Positions 56,499-64,000 of a stretch of 64,000 nt of DNA are shown here, in pieces. The first letter of the stretch is position 1. The number at the start of each line of letters is the position of its first letter. The DNA is from Sphingorhabdus pulchriflava (GTDB lineage: Bacteria; Pseudomonadota; Alphaproteobacteria; Sphingomonadales; Sphingomonadaceae): assembly GCF_003367235.1 (NCBI RefSeq), contig NZ_QRGP01000001.1, positions 1,116,001 to 1,180,000 of the forward strand, written 5' to 3'. The notes beneath the pieces are model-generated. The model was not told the DNA's origin and did not search any database. It saw only the letters and a program-made list of their open reading frames with translations. The position numbers and the translations under genes are program-made.

Positions 56499-57245
56499 TT
56501 ATCGCGGGGCAGACGCCGCAGCCTCGACAATCGGCAAAAATTTGTCTGCTTTCAGGCTCGCTCCGCCAATCAGGCCACCATCAACATTTGCGACTGCCAG
56601 TAAGCTTTTCGCATTGTCGCCATTCATTGAACCGCCATAAAGTATTCGAATAGCAGCGCCGTCCGTGCCAAAGCGCGAAGTCAAAGCGTTTCGAATTGCT
56701 CCGTGCATCGCCGCTACATCTTCAATCGAAGGAATACGGCCTGTGCCAATCGCCCAGACCGGTTCATAGGCTATCGAAACCCATTCACTTGTTGCTTCAT
56801 CGGGTAAGGATCCGGCCAATTGGCCAAGAACCACAGCTTCGGCCTGCCCTGCATCGCGTTCCGCCTCCGTTTCACCTACGCAGACGATCGCCGATAAGTC
56901 GGCTGAGCGTGCCGCCAACGCTTTGGCACATACATCTGCATCACTTTCACCTTGCGCCGCACGACGCTCGCTATGGCCGACGATTGTCAGCCTTGCGCCA
57001 GCATCCGCGAGCATAATTGCAGAAATGCAGCCGGTGTGTGCGCCCGAGGATGCCATGTGACAATCTTGGCCGCCAATTGCCATTTCCGGAAATCTGCCCG
57101 CTGCCGGACGGATAAGCGTAGAGGGAATGCACAATGCCGTATCCACTTCAGGATAAATTGCTATCTTAGATGCAATCTCCTCGACATCATCCAATTGCGC
57201 AATCAATCCATTCATTTTCCAGTTTCCGGCGATCAGTTTGCGCAT
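56499..57245 (-). CDS. tpiA: Triosephosphate isomerase
   Basis: This 248-aa glycolytic enzyme interconverts dihydroxyacetone phosphate and glyceraldehyde 3-phosphate. Catalytic residues are visible: Lys10 in AGNWKMNG, His in IVGHSERR, and Glu in IAYEPVWAIGTG. The phosphate-binding ILYGGSMNGDN and GGLIGGASL close the barrel. Length is standard. It is divergent from the ppiD-like gene across 156 bases and precedes secG. Confidence 0.96.
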   Translation of the reverse strand: MRKLIAGNWKMNGLIAQLDDVEEIASKIAIYPEVDTALCIPSTLIRPAAGRFPEMAIGGQDCHMASSGAHTGCISAIMLADAGARLTIVGHSERRAAQGESDADVCAKALAARSADLSAIVCVGETEAERDAGQAEAVVLGQLAGSLPDEATSEWVSIAYEPVWAIGTGRIPSIEDVAAMHGAIRNALTSRFGTDGAAIRILYGGSMNGDNAKSLLAVANVDGGLIGGASLKADKFLPIVEAAASAPR

Positions 57246-57344
57246 TTTCAGTCCTTCATTGGGAAGTGGTCAAAATTTGATTCGCGCGCTAGCAAAACTG
57301 GTTCAAAAACCAAACCTGCTTCATCGCTTGATAACGGCGCGCCT

Positions 57345-57380
57345 CCCGCCTAAAGCGCTCGCAGGCGGGCCTTTGGCCCA
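57345..57380 (+). promoter_or_regulatory. Two mutually exclusive hairpins in the ppiD-like leader
   Basis: CCCGCCT (57345-57351) pairs with AGGCGGG (57363-57369). GGGCC-TTT-GGCCC (57367-57379) shares bases with the right arm, so only one can form at a time. They lie 22-57 bases upstream of the start codon. This may be an attenuator-like leader or chance in a GC-rich gap. Confidence 0.3.
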
Positions 57381-57401
57381 TCAAAATTACCCGGGAACCA
57401 C

Positions 57402-59345
57402 ATGATCAGCTTTATTCGTAAATTGCTCGGCTCGCGTTTTGGTGCGTTTTTCGCACTCGTTTTTGTCGTTCTCGTTGGCTTCGCATTCGCTCTCGGTGAT
57501 GTCACAGGTTCCGGTAGCTTTGGCGGCCTGGGCGGCGGTCATGTGGCGAAGGTGGGCAGTGAAAAGATCGGTCTCGGTGAATTTAACGACTCTCTCGACA
57601 ATCAGTTGCGTGCCGAGCGGCGCGACAATCCGACCATCGACATGACCAAATTTGTCGAAAGCGGCGGTCTGGATTCGACTTTGGAGCGCATGATCGATCG
57701 CTACTCACTTGCGATTTTTGGCGAAGAATATGGCGTTGCGGTCGGTAAGCGACTTGTCGATTCGGAAATCCGCAAGCTTCCAAATGTTAATGGTCCCGAT
57801 GGCCGCTTCAGCCAGCAAGCGTTCGATTCCTTTTTGCAGGGCCTTGGCCTTACCGAAGCGATGATTCGTGATGACTTCCGACAGAACCTTTTTGCCCAGC
57901 AAATTTTGCCCGTCGCAGGGGTTGGCGCTGAAGCTCCCGCTACTATGGTTCTTCCTTATGCATCATTGTTACTTGAACAACGCAGTGGCGCAGTGGCAAT
58001 CGTACCTTCACAGGCTTTCCTGCCCAAGGTGGCACCCAGTGAAGCGCAACTGGCTGCTTTTTACCGCAGCAATGCGAGCCGCTTTGTCGTTCCGGAAAAG
58101 CGAGCCATCAACTATGCTATTTTCGATGCGTCCATTATCGGAAACAAGGCTACCCCGACAACGGATGAGATTGCCGCTTATTACAAGGCAAACGCAAAGC
58201 AATATGGTGCATCGCAGACGCGCAACATCAGTCAACTTGTTTTCCCGACCGAAGCGGCAGCCAAAGCCGCGGTTGCAAAAATTTCAGGCGGTCAATCATT
58301 CGATGCTGTCGCTCGCGAATTAGGTTTGAGTTCAACCAATAGCGATGCCGCAACGCGCGAAAGCTTAACGCAAGGCGCATCCAAAGCTGTCGCGGATGCC
58401 GTTTTTTCAGCTGCGTCTGGAACAATCGCTGCGCCAACGCGCGGCAGCCTTGGCTGGTATGTAGTAAAAGTGAACGGAGTGACACAAGTTGCCGCACGGC
58501 CTTTGGCAGTCGTAAGCGCAGAAATCGCGAAGACTTTGGCTGCGGAAAAGCGCATCGAAGTTCTGTCGGATCTGACCAGTGAAATCGAAGATGAATTTGC
58601 TGGCGGCTCGACGATCGCAGATGTAGCCAAATCGCAAGGCCTGAAGGTCGAAACAACGCCCAAACTGTTCGCCAATGGCCAGAACCCTGCAGCACCAACA
58701 TACAAACCGATACCTGAAGTGGGTCAACTGTTGCAGGCTGCTTTCCAGATGGAAACTGACGGCGACGCTCAATTGATCGAACTGGTACCAGGTGAAAAAT
58801 ATGCGATGCTCTCTATCGCTGATTTTGACGAAGCTGCGCCACCGCCGTTGGGACAAGTTCGCAATGCCGTTACGCAGCAGTGGGCGATGTCCGAAGGTGG
58901 AAAGAAAGCAAAACAGGTTGCCGAGCAAATTCAAAAATCGGTGAATGCAGGCAAGAGCCTTGATGAAGCCTTGGCCGCCACAGGCGTATCGCTTCCTGCC
59001 GCGCAAACGGTTTCAGGTATGCGTAAGGATATGAACCAACCCGATCAGCCGATGCCGCCACCGCTCGCGATGATGTTTGCTATGAAGCAGGGAACGGCAA
59101 AAACACTCGATGCTGGTGCCGACCGAGGTTGGTTCGTGGTCAAATTGAACACAATCATCAAAGGTGACGCGAGCAAGGAAACCCAACTTCTAGCCGCACG
59201 TCGGCAAGAGCTATCAGGCCTGATGCAGCAGGAATTTGCCGCACAGTTGATTAACGCCGCACGCGCTGAAGTCGGCGTGACCAAGAACGAAAGCGCTATA
59301 AAGGATTTGCGCAATCGGCTCACCAATCGCGACGTAGCGCAATAA
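57402..59345 (+). CDS. Membrane-anchored periplasmic peptidyl-prolyl isomerase, PpiD/SurA-like
   Basis: This 647-aa foldase has a short cytoplasmic N-terminus, one transmembrane helix (about 14-32, FGAFFALVFVVLVGFAFAL), a SurA-N-like chaperone region (about 45-190, including LDSTLERMIDRYSLAIFGEEYGV) and a parvulin-type domain around 250-350 (RNISQLVFPTEAAAKAAVAKISGGQSFDAVARELGLS). A second chaperone lobe follows. This is the PpiD layout. It assists folding of exported proteins at the Sec exit. trpE follows 16 bases later, so they may be cotranscribed. Confidence 0.9.
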   Translation: MISFIRKLLGSRFGAFFALVFVVLVGFAFALGDVTGSGSFGGLGGGHVAKVGSEKIGLGEFNDSLDNQLRAERRDNPTIDMTKFVESGGLDSTLERMIDRYSLAIFGEEYGVAVGKRLVDSEIRKLPNVNGPDGRFSQQAFDSFLQGLGLTEAMIRDDFRQNLFAQQILPVAGVGAEAPATMVLPYASLLLEQRSGAVAIVPSQAFLPKVAPSEAQLAAFYRSNASRFVVPEKRAINYAIFDASIIGNKATPTTDEIAAYYKANAKQYGASQTRNISQLVFPTEAAAKAAVAKISGGQSFDAVARELGLSSTNSDAATRESLTQGASKAVADAVFSAASGTIAAPTRGSLGWYVVKVNGVTQVAARPLAVVSAEIAKTLAAEKRIEVLSDLTSEIEDEFAGGSTIADVAKSQGLKVETTPKLFANGQNPAAPTYKPIPEVGQLLQAAFQMETDGDAQLIELVPGEKYAMLSIADFDEAAPPPLGQVRNAVTQQWAMSEGGKKAKQVAEQIQKSVNAGKSLDEALAATGVSLPAAQTVSGMRKDMNQPDQPMPPPLAMMFAMKQGTAKTLDAGADRGWFVVKLNTIIKGDASKETQLLAARRQELSGLMQQEFAAQLINAARAEVGVTKNESAIKDLRNRLTNRDVAQ

Positions 59346-59361
59346 GGCATAGCGGACGGGT

Positions 59362-60882
59362 ATGAACGACACCAGCTCGGCCCGTCCCGCAGATTTCGCT
59401 CGCGCGCAACTAGCCGCAGGCCAATCCGCCATCGTTTGGCGCGATCTGATCGCTGATACCGAAACCCCGGTTTCGGCGGCGCTTAAACTGTTTGAGACTG
59501 GACGTGGCGACTTCATACTTGAATCGGTTGAAGGCGGTGCTGTACGCGGGCGGTACAGTCTAATCGGTCTCGCTCCTGACGTTGTCTTCCGCGCTGAAGG
59601 CGATGCTGCCGAAATCAACCGCAGCTGGCAAACCGACCGTGAGGCTTTTTCGCCAACAGGTGAGGGAGCGCTCGCCAGCCTTCGCAAACTGGTTGAAACC
59701 TGTCGCATCGATATGCCACAGGGTCTTCCTGCTGCCTTTGCCTGCCTTGTTGGCCATTTTGGCTATGAGACAATTGGCTTGGTCGAAAAGCTGCCCAGGC
59801 CACCTGCAAATCCCATTGGTTTGCCTGACATGATGTTCGTGCGGCCAACGGTGGTGTTGGTGTTCGATCGTCTTGCCGATCGGCTCTACATCGCCGCACC
59901 TATATGGCCCGAGGGTGGAAATCCCGAAAGATTGATCGAAGCCGCATATGACCGGATTGATGCTGTAGCGGCCAAGCTTTCACAGCCCGTGCCTTTAGGG
60001 CACGCACGTGAAGACCTTGCTGCTTTGCCTGAACCAATACCTGCACTCGCGCCCGGCCAATATGAACAGATGGTGCTGACGGCGAAGGATTATATCGCAG
60101 CAGGCGACATCTTCCAGGTAGTGCTCGCGCAGCGTTTTTCGCTGCCCTTCACCTTGCCACCTGTAGATCTGTATCGCGCGTTACGACGTATAAACCCTTC
60201 GCCCTTCCTATATTTTCTCGACATGCCTGGCTTCGCTCTCATCGGCTCAAGCCCCGAAATCCTCGTTCGAGTGCGTGACGATGAAGTCACTATCCGACCG
60301 ATCGCCGGTACAAGGCCAAGGGGCAAGACTGCAATTGAAGACGCCGAAAACCGCGACAGCCTGCTTGCCGATCCCAAGGAACGGGCAGAGCATCTGATGC
60401 TGCTCGATCTGGGCCGCAACGATGTCGGCCGCGTGACAGAAGGCGGCAGCGTAACAGTGACCGACAGCTATATGGTCGAATTTTACAGCCATGTAATGCA
60501 CATCGTTTCCAACGTCGTTGGTCGTCTTGCCAAGGGCAAGGACGCCCTCGATGCGCTTTTCGCGGGATTCCCTGCGGGTACCGTCAGTGGCGCGCCCAAA
60601 GTCCGTGCATGCGAGATCATCGCCGAACTCGAACCCGAAACCCGCGGTGCCTATGCCGGCGGCGTCGGCTATTTCAGCCCGGATGGGAATATGGACAGCT
60701 GCATCGTGCTCCGCACCGGCATCGTCAAGGATGGCATGCTGCATGTACAGGCCGGCGCAGGCATCGTTGCTGACAGCAACCCTGATTATGAACAGCGCGA
60801 GTGCGAGGCTAAGGCAGGCGCCCTGATGGCCGCCGCCCGCGAAGCCGTGCGTGTCGCTGGAGAAGCAGGGTTTGGCCAATGA
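59362..60882 (+). CDS. trpE: Anthranilate synthase component I
   Basis: This 506-aa chorismate-using enzyme makes anthranilate with ammonia from TrpG. The N-terminal regulatory half contains [18 protein letters not shown], with the tryptophan-binding Ser of the LLES-type motif. The catalytic half includes [40 protein letters not shown] and a C-terminal [12 protein letters not shown]. Its stop overlaps trpG as ATGA. No leader peptide with tandem Trp codons was seen upstream. Confidence 0.95.
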   Translation: MNDTSSARPADFARAQLAAGQSAIVWRDLIADTETPVSAALKLFETGRGDFILESVEGGAVRGRYSLIGLAPDVVFRAEGDAAEINRSWQTDREAFSPTGEGALASLRKLVETCRIDMPQGLPAAFACLVGHFGYETIGLVEKLPRPPANPIGLPDMMFVRPTVVLVFDRLADRLYIAAPIWPEGGNPERLIEAAYDRIDAVAAKLSQPVPLGHAREDLAALPEPIPALAPGQYEQMVLTAKDYIAAGDIFQVVLAQRFSLPFTLPPVDLYRALRRINPSPFLYFLDMPGFALIGSSPEILVRVRDDEVTIRPIAGTRPRGKTAIEDAENRDSLLADPKERAEHLMLLDLGRNDVGRVTEGGSVTVTDSYMVEFYSHVMHIVSNVVGRLAKGKDALDALFAGFPAGTVSGAPKVRACEIIAELEPETRGAYAGGVGYFSPDGNMDSCIVLRTGIVKDGMLHVQAGAGIVADSNPDYEQRECEAKAGALMAAAREAVRVAGEAGFGQ

Positions 60883-61475
60883 GCGATAACCGCATCCTTG
60901 TCATCGACAATTATGACAGTTTCACCTTCAACCTGGTGCATTATCTGCAGGAACTGGGTGCAGAGGTGGAGGTCGTCCGCAACGACGCGATTTCTGCTGG
61001 ACAGGCATTGTCTAGCGGCGCGCAGGCATTTCTGCTCTCCCCCGGCCCCTGTACTCCCAATGAAGCAGGTATCTGTCTCGATATGGTCGCAGCCTGCGCA
61101 GAAGCGAAAAAGCCGCTGCTCGGCGTATGTCTGGGCCACCAGACCATCGGCCAGCATTTCGGCGGGAAAGTGGTGCGCGGCGGGTTGATGCATGGAAAGA
61201 CCAGCCCTGTCAGCCATGATGGCAGCGGGTTGTTTTCGGGGCTCCCCTCCCCCTTCACCGCCACACGTTATCACTCGCTGATCGTCGAAGACATTCCTGT
61301 CGAGCTGATTGTCAATGCAACCAGCGATGACGGACATGTCATGGGCTTCCGCCACCGCGAGCTGCCGATCCACGGTGTGCAGTTCCACCCCGAAAGCATC
61401 GCGACCGAACATGGCCACGCCATGCTGGCAAACTTCATGCGGCTTGCGGGAATGACGCCAAAGGACCGGGTGTGA
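60879..61475 (+). CDS. trpG: Anthranilate synthase component II (glutamine amidotransferase)
   Basis: This 198-aa class I amidotransferase supplies ammonia to TrpE (and possibly PabB, as shared subunits are common). The nucleophile is Cys84 in [12 protein letters not shown]. The oxyanion strand LLSPGPCTP and the catalytic His-Glu in [14 protein letters not shown] are intact. Both ends overlap their neighbours (ATGA with trpE, GTGA with trpD), giving tight translational coupling. Confidence 0.95.
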   Translation: MSDNRILVIDNYDSFTFNLVHYLQELGAEVEVVRNDAISAGQALSSGAQAFLLSPGPCTPNEAGICLDMVAACAEAKKPLLGVCLGHQTIGQHFGGKVVRGGLMHGKTSPVSHDGSGLFSGLPSPFTATRYHSLIVEDIPVELIVNATSDDGHVMGFRHRELPIHGVQFHPESIATEHGHAMLANFMRLAGMTPKDRV

Positions 61476-62440
61476 GTTTATCTCTCAAAGAATCCGAAGC
61501 CCTGTTCGGCAGGATGCTCGACGGTGACATGGGCGATGCCGAGATCAAGGCCACCCTGATCGAAATGGCCGAACGCGACGAAACCTCGGAAGAAATTGCA
61601 GGTGCCATCCGCGCGATGCGAGCGCGCATGGTCCGCGTTTCTGCTCCCGAAGGTGCCATAGACGTCTGCGGCACAGGCGGAGACGGCGCACACAGCCTGA
61701 ACGTATCCACCGCGGTCGCCATCGTAGTGGCCGCCTGCGAAGTGCCGGTCGCCAAACACGGCAACCGAGCGGCATCCAGTAAGGCGGGCGGCGCGGATAC
61801 GCTCGAGGCGTTAGGCCTCAATCTTGATCGTGCGGCAGAAACGGCAGAGCAAACTCTCGCCGACCTCGGCATCGCCTTTCTGTTTGCGCAGAAATATCAT
61901 CCCGCTCTTGGCCGCCTTGCCCCGATCCGCAGGGAAATCGGACGGCGCACCATCTTCAACCTCTGCGGCCCGGCCTGCAATCCTGCTGGGGTCACACGTC
62001 AGCTCATTGGCGTTGCACGACCTGACTTCATGCCCGTTTATGCAGGTGCGCTTGAACTGCTTGTCTATGACGATGCAATGCTGGTGGCTGGCGACGAACC
62101 ATTAGACGAATTGTCAATTTCGGGCCCAAGTAGTTTCATCCGCCTTGGTCAGCCGCCGGAACGCATTGCACCTGAGGATGCCGGCCTTCCCCGCCACCCC
62201 CCCGAAGCGCTAAAAGGCGGAGATGCGCACTATAATGCCGATGCGCTTCGTCGTCTGCTCTCCGGTACATTGTATACGGAACAGGACCGCGCCTATCGTG
62301 ACGCCACACTTTTCAATGCCGCTGCAGCGTTGATTGTAGCGGGGCATTCTAAAAATTGGCGCGATGGCGTTGAAGAGGCTGGCGAAGCCATTGATAAGGG
62401 ATTGGCGAAGGCGCTGCTCGAATGTTGGGTTCGTTTTTGA
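61472..62440 (+). CDS. trpD: Anthranilate phosphoribosyltransferase
   Basis: This 322-aa enzyme joins anthranilate to PRPP. Motifs are the PRPP-binding [37 protein letters not shown], and [11 protein letters not shown] near the anthranilate site. The start is GTG at 61472, inside the trpG stop. The C-terminus ends [10 protein letters not shown], and the following gene overlaps it by 19 bases. trpC, the usual next gene, is absent. Confidence 0.94.
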   Translation: MSLSLKESEALFGRMLDGDMGDAEIKATLIEMAERDETSEEIAGAIRAMRARMVRVSAPEGAIDVCGTGGDGAHSLNVSTAVAIVVAACEVPVAKHGNRAASSKAGGADTLEALGLNLDRAAETAEQTLADLGIAFLFAQKYHPALGRLAPIRREIGRRTIFNLCGPACNPAGVTRQLIGVARPDFMPVYAGALELLVYDDAMLVAGDEPLDELSISGPSSFIRLGQPPERIAPEDAGLPRHPPEALKGGDAHYNADALRRLLSGTLYTEQDRAYRDATLFNAAAALIVAGHSKNWRDGVEEAGEAIDKGLAKALLECWVRF

Positions 62441-62979
62441 AGTCCGTTTTTACAAAACATATTTGCCTTCACGGTCCGGAAAGTACGGGCAAGTCGACCC
62501 TAGCAACTCGGTTGGCTGCGCATTTCGGGTGCGAGGTCGTCCCCGAATATGGCCGCGCTTATTGCGAGGCACATGGCACCAACATCGGAATGGCGGAACT
62601 GGTTCATATCGCCGAAGCACAGGATAGCATGAATAGGGCGGCGGCAGAGCGAGGAGCGGAATTGAGCGCGCCGTTGGTGCTGTTCGATACCGATCCATTG
62701 ATTACTGAAGTCTGGGCGCAAATGATGTTTGAGCATAGCGATCCGTGGTTTGCCGGTTTCAATGGCTATGCCGATCTATACCTCCTGCTCGATATCGATC
62801 TGCCCTTTGTCAACGATGGTTTGCGCGTTTATGCGAAAATGGAGGAAAGGCAGCACTTCTTTGCATTGTGTAAATCTGAACTGGATGCGCGTGGTGTCCG
62901 CTATGCTTTGGTTCGCGGAATTGGCGATGCGCGCTTTGCTGCCGCGCTCGATGCAATTCAGAAAGTTCTGGCGAATTGA
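62422..62979 (+). CDS. NadR-like P-loop ATPase/kinase
   Basis: This 185-aa protein resembles the C-terminal ribosylnicotinamide kinase domain of NadR, without the NMN adenylyltransferase and repressor domains. Walker A is GPESTGKSTL (18-27); VPEYGRAYCEAHG, LFDTDPLITEVW and a lid-like KMEERQHFFALC follow. Its substrate may be nicotinamide riboside or a related nucleoside, which is inference. It overlaps trpD by 19 bases and is followed directly by the DUF1289 gene, so it belongs to the trp transcript. Confidence 0.82.
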   Translation: MLGSFLKSVFTKHICLHGPESTGKSTLATRLAAHFGCEVVPEYGRAYCEAHGTNIGMAELVHIAEAQDSMNRAAAERGAELSAPLVLFDTDPLITEVWAQMMFEHSDPWFAGFNGYADLYLLLDIDLPFVNDGLRVYAKMEERQHFFALCKSELDARGVRYALVRGIGDARFAAALDAIQKVLAN

Positions 62980-63168
62980 ATGGATGACATTGCATCGCCT
63001 TGCATCAAGATTTGCACTATTGATCCGACTGGACAGTGGTGTCTCGGCTGCGGTCGGACATTGGTTGAAATTTCTGGCTGGCTACGCGCAGATCGCGCGC
63101 AGAGGCTGGAAATACTGGCGAAACTGCCGATCCGACTTATACGTCTGAACCAGAAACTGGCGGACTAG
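62980..63168 (+). CDS. DUF1289 family small protein
   Basis: This 62-aa protein starts at the base after the NadR-like stop. Four cysteines in CIKIC and WCLGCGRTLVEISGW (Cys8, Cys12, Cys21, Cys24) suggest a zinc or iron-sulfur site. The DUF1289 family is widespread in proteobacteria and of unknown function. Its TAG stop shares CTAG with the opposing ABC-F stop codon, so the two genes touch tail to tail. Confidence 0.88.
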   Translation: MDDIASPCIKICTIDPTGQWCLGCGRTLVEISGWLRADRAQRLEILAKLPIRLIRLNQKLAD

Positions 63169-64000
63169 CCCAACGCTTCCAGAGCCTCGCTTGCGGATAT
63201 CCAGCGTGCTTCTGCGGCCTCCTGTGCGGCTACAATCTTTCCGCGCCGCTGCGACAATTCGCCCATTGTCAGGTCTTTATATTCGCTCGAAGCGGATTGC
63301 GGATCGAACATCGCTTTATCAATCGCGGACAGCACGACTTCCAGCTTTGCCAGATCAGCCTCGGCATCGTTTACTTCGCGTTTCAGCTTTGCCTGCGCTT
63401 CACGCGCCGCTGCCGCGGTCTTCTTGTCTTCCTTCCGGTCAGCTTTTGAAAGCTTTTCCTTGGCGGGGCCTCTGCCTAGAATGAAGTCGGTATAATCCTC
63501 GATCGACCCGGAAAATTCCTTCGCCGTCCCACCGTCGACCAACACCAACCTGTCTGCCGTCAGCTCGAGCATGTGCCGGTCGTGACTGACCAGCACGACG
63601 GTACCAGCATATTCGTTCAAAGCTTGCACCAAAGCTTCACGCGCATCGACGTCCAAGTGGTTGGTCGGTTCGTCGAGGATAAGCATATGCGGCGCCTCAC
63701 GGGTAATCAGAGCCAGCGCCAAACGGGCGCGTTCGCCTCCTGATAGCTTGCCGACCTGCGTGGTCGCCTTCGCGCCAGAAAAGCCGAAGCGCCCTAGTTG
63801 TGCGCGCACCGCACCGGGCGTCGCGCCTTTCATTTGGCGGGTCATATGCTCCAGTGGGGTATCGTCGCCATCCAATTCTTCGACTTGATATTGCGTGAAG
63901 TAACCGACGCGCATCTTGCCCGATGCGTTCATCGAACCCTCCATCGGCGTCAGTTGCGCCGCGAGCAAACGCGCCAATGTCGTCTTGCCGTTGCCATTGC
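63165..64000 (-). CDS. ABC-F family ATPase, C-terminal part (partial)
   Basis: The visible 277 residues hold most of the second ATPase domain of a Uup/YheS-type ABC-F protein; the start lies beyond the window end. The last bases encode the Walker A GNGKTTLARLL. VGKLSGGERARLALAL is the signature, MLILDEPTNHLD is Walker B and VSHDRHML the switch. A charged coiled coil follows (about the last 90 residues, KEKLSKADRKEDKKTAAAAREAQ...). ABC-F proteins act on ribosomes rather than as transporters. The subfamily cannot be fixed without the N-terminal half and linker. Confidence 0.9.
   Translation of the reverse strand, partial: NGNGKTTLARLLAAQLTPMEGSMNASGKMRVGYFTQYQVEELDGDDTPLEHMTRQMKGATPGAVRAQLGRFGFSGAKATTQVGKLSGGERARLALALITREAPHMLILDEPTNHLDVDAREALVQALNEYAGTVVLVSHDRHMLELTADRLVLVDGGTAKEFSGSIEDYTDFILGRGPAKEKLSKADRKEDKKTAAAAREAQAKLKREVNDAEADLAKLEVVLSAIDKAMFDPQSASSEYKDLTMGELSQRRGKIVAAQEAAEARWISASEALEALG

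Noticed and set aside
59346-59361. Trp attenuator leader before trpE
   Set aside because: Only 16 bases separate trpE from the preceding gene, too short for a leader peptide and attenuator.

Overview
The window reads as core chromosome of an alphaproteobacterium, most likely a sphingomonad (Sphingopyxis/Sphingorhabdus type; inferred from gene order and protein character, not from a search). Supporting signs are a C4-type 5-aminolevulinate synthase, an electron-transfer-flavoprotein:ubiquinone oxidoreductase, a betaine-lipid gene pair, an alphaproteobacterial-type LexA box, and an hsp20 gene behind a ROSE-type leader. Genes are tightly packed with many ATGA/TGATG overlaps. I see no insertion sequence, prophage, CRISPR array, rRNA or tRNA.

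Layout. 1-8.7 kb: a minus-strand propionyl-CoA/methylmalonyl-CoA operon (pccB, an 86-aa membrane protein, mce, an enoyl-CoA hydratase, a GST-like gene, scpA, bioB, pccA) facing a divergent acyl-CoA-sensing XRE regulator across TTTGCAAA-type operators. 8.7-12.7 kb: an NAD(P)-dependent reductase, gor and pgi. 12.8-20.5 kb: lepB-rnc-era convergent with topA-dprA-plsY, then murI. 20.6-25 kb: hemA, a DUF1993 gene, btaA-btaB (diacylglyceryl-trimethylhomoserine lipid) behind a possible Pho box, and a GNAT gene coupled to a threonine dehydratase. 26-30.7 kb: a polyamine island (carboxynorspermidine synthase and decarboxylase, an unknown multipass membrane protein, ornithine decarboxylase). 30.8-31.7 kb: two tandem MAPEG proteins. 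31.7-40.1 kb: rRNA/tRNA m5U methyltransferase, lipoprotein, ilvD, N-formylglutamate amidohydrolase, ispE, TPR protein, ETF-QO.

40.2-45.2 kb: UDG-like protein, soluble lytic transglycosylase, moaB, a PA0069-family radical SAM protein behind a LexA-type box, and a diheme c-type cytochrome lipoprotein. 45.2-53.3 kb (minus strand): DUF1330, acyl-CoA ligase, dnaE, glutathione peroxidase, lolD and lolC/E. 53.3-54.2 kb: the hsp20 control region and gene. 54.3-57.2 kb (minus): pyrG, secG, tpiA. 57.4-63.2 kb: ppiD-like foldase, trpE-trpG-trpD without trpC, a NadR-like ATPase and a DUF1289 protein, converging on an ABC-F ATPase cut by the window end.

Most genes are housekeeping. The best second-look signals are regulatory: the sigma32 promoter plus three-hairpin ROSE-like leader of hsp20, the GTTC-N7-GTTC box before the radical SAM gene, the 11-bp-periodic Pho-like repeats before btaA, the clustered TTTGCAAA palindromes of the propionate locus, a terminator whose 3' arm is also the ribosome-binding site of the next gene, and a GTTGC-N5-GCAAC motif shared by two unrelated genes. 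I did not find a convincing wholly new multi-gene system. The unknown membrane proteins inside the polyamine and propionate clusters are the most plausible places for undescribed functions.
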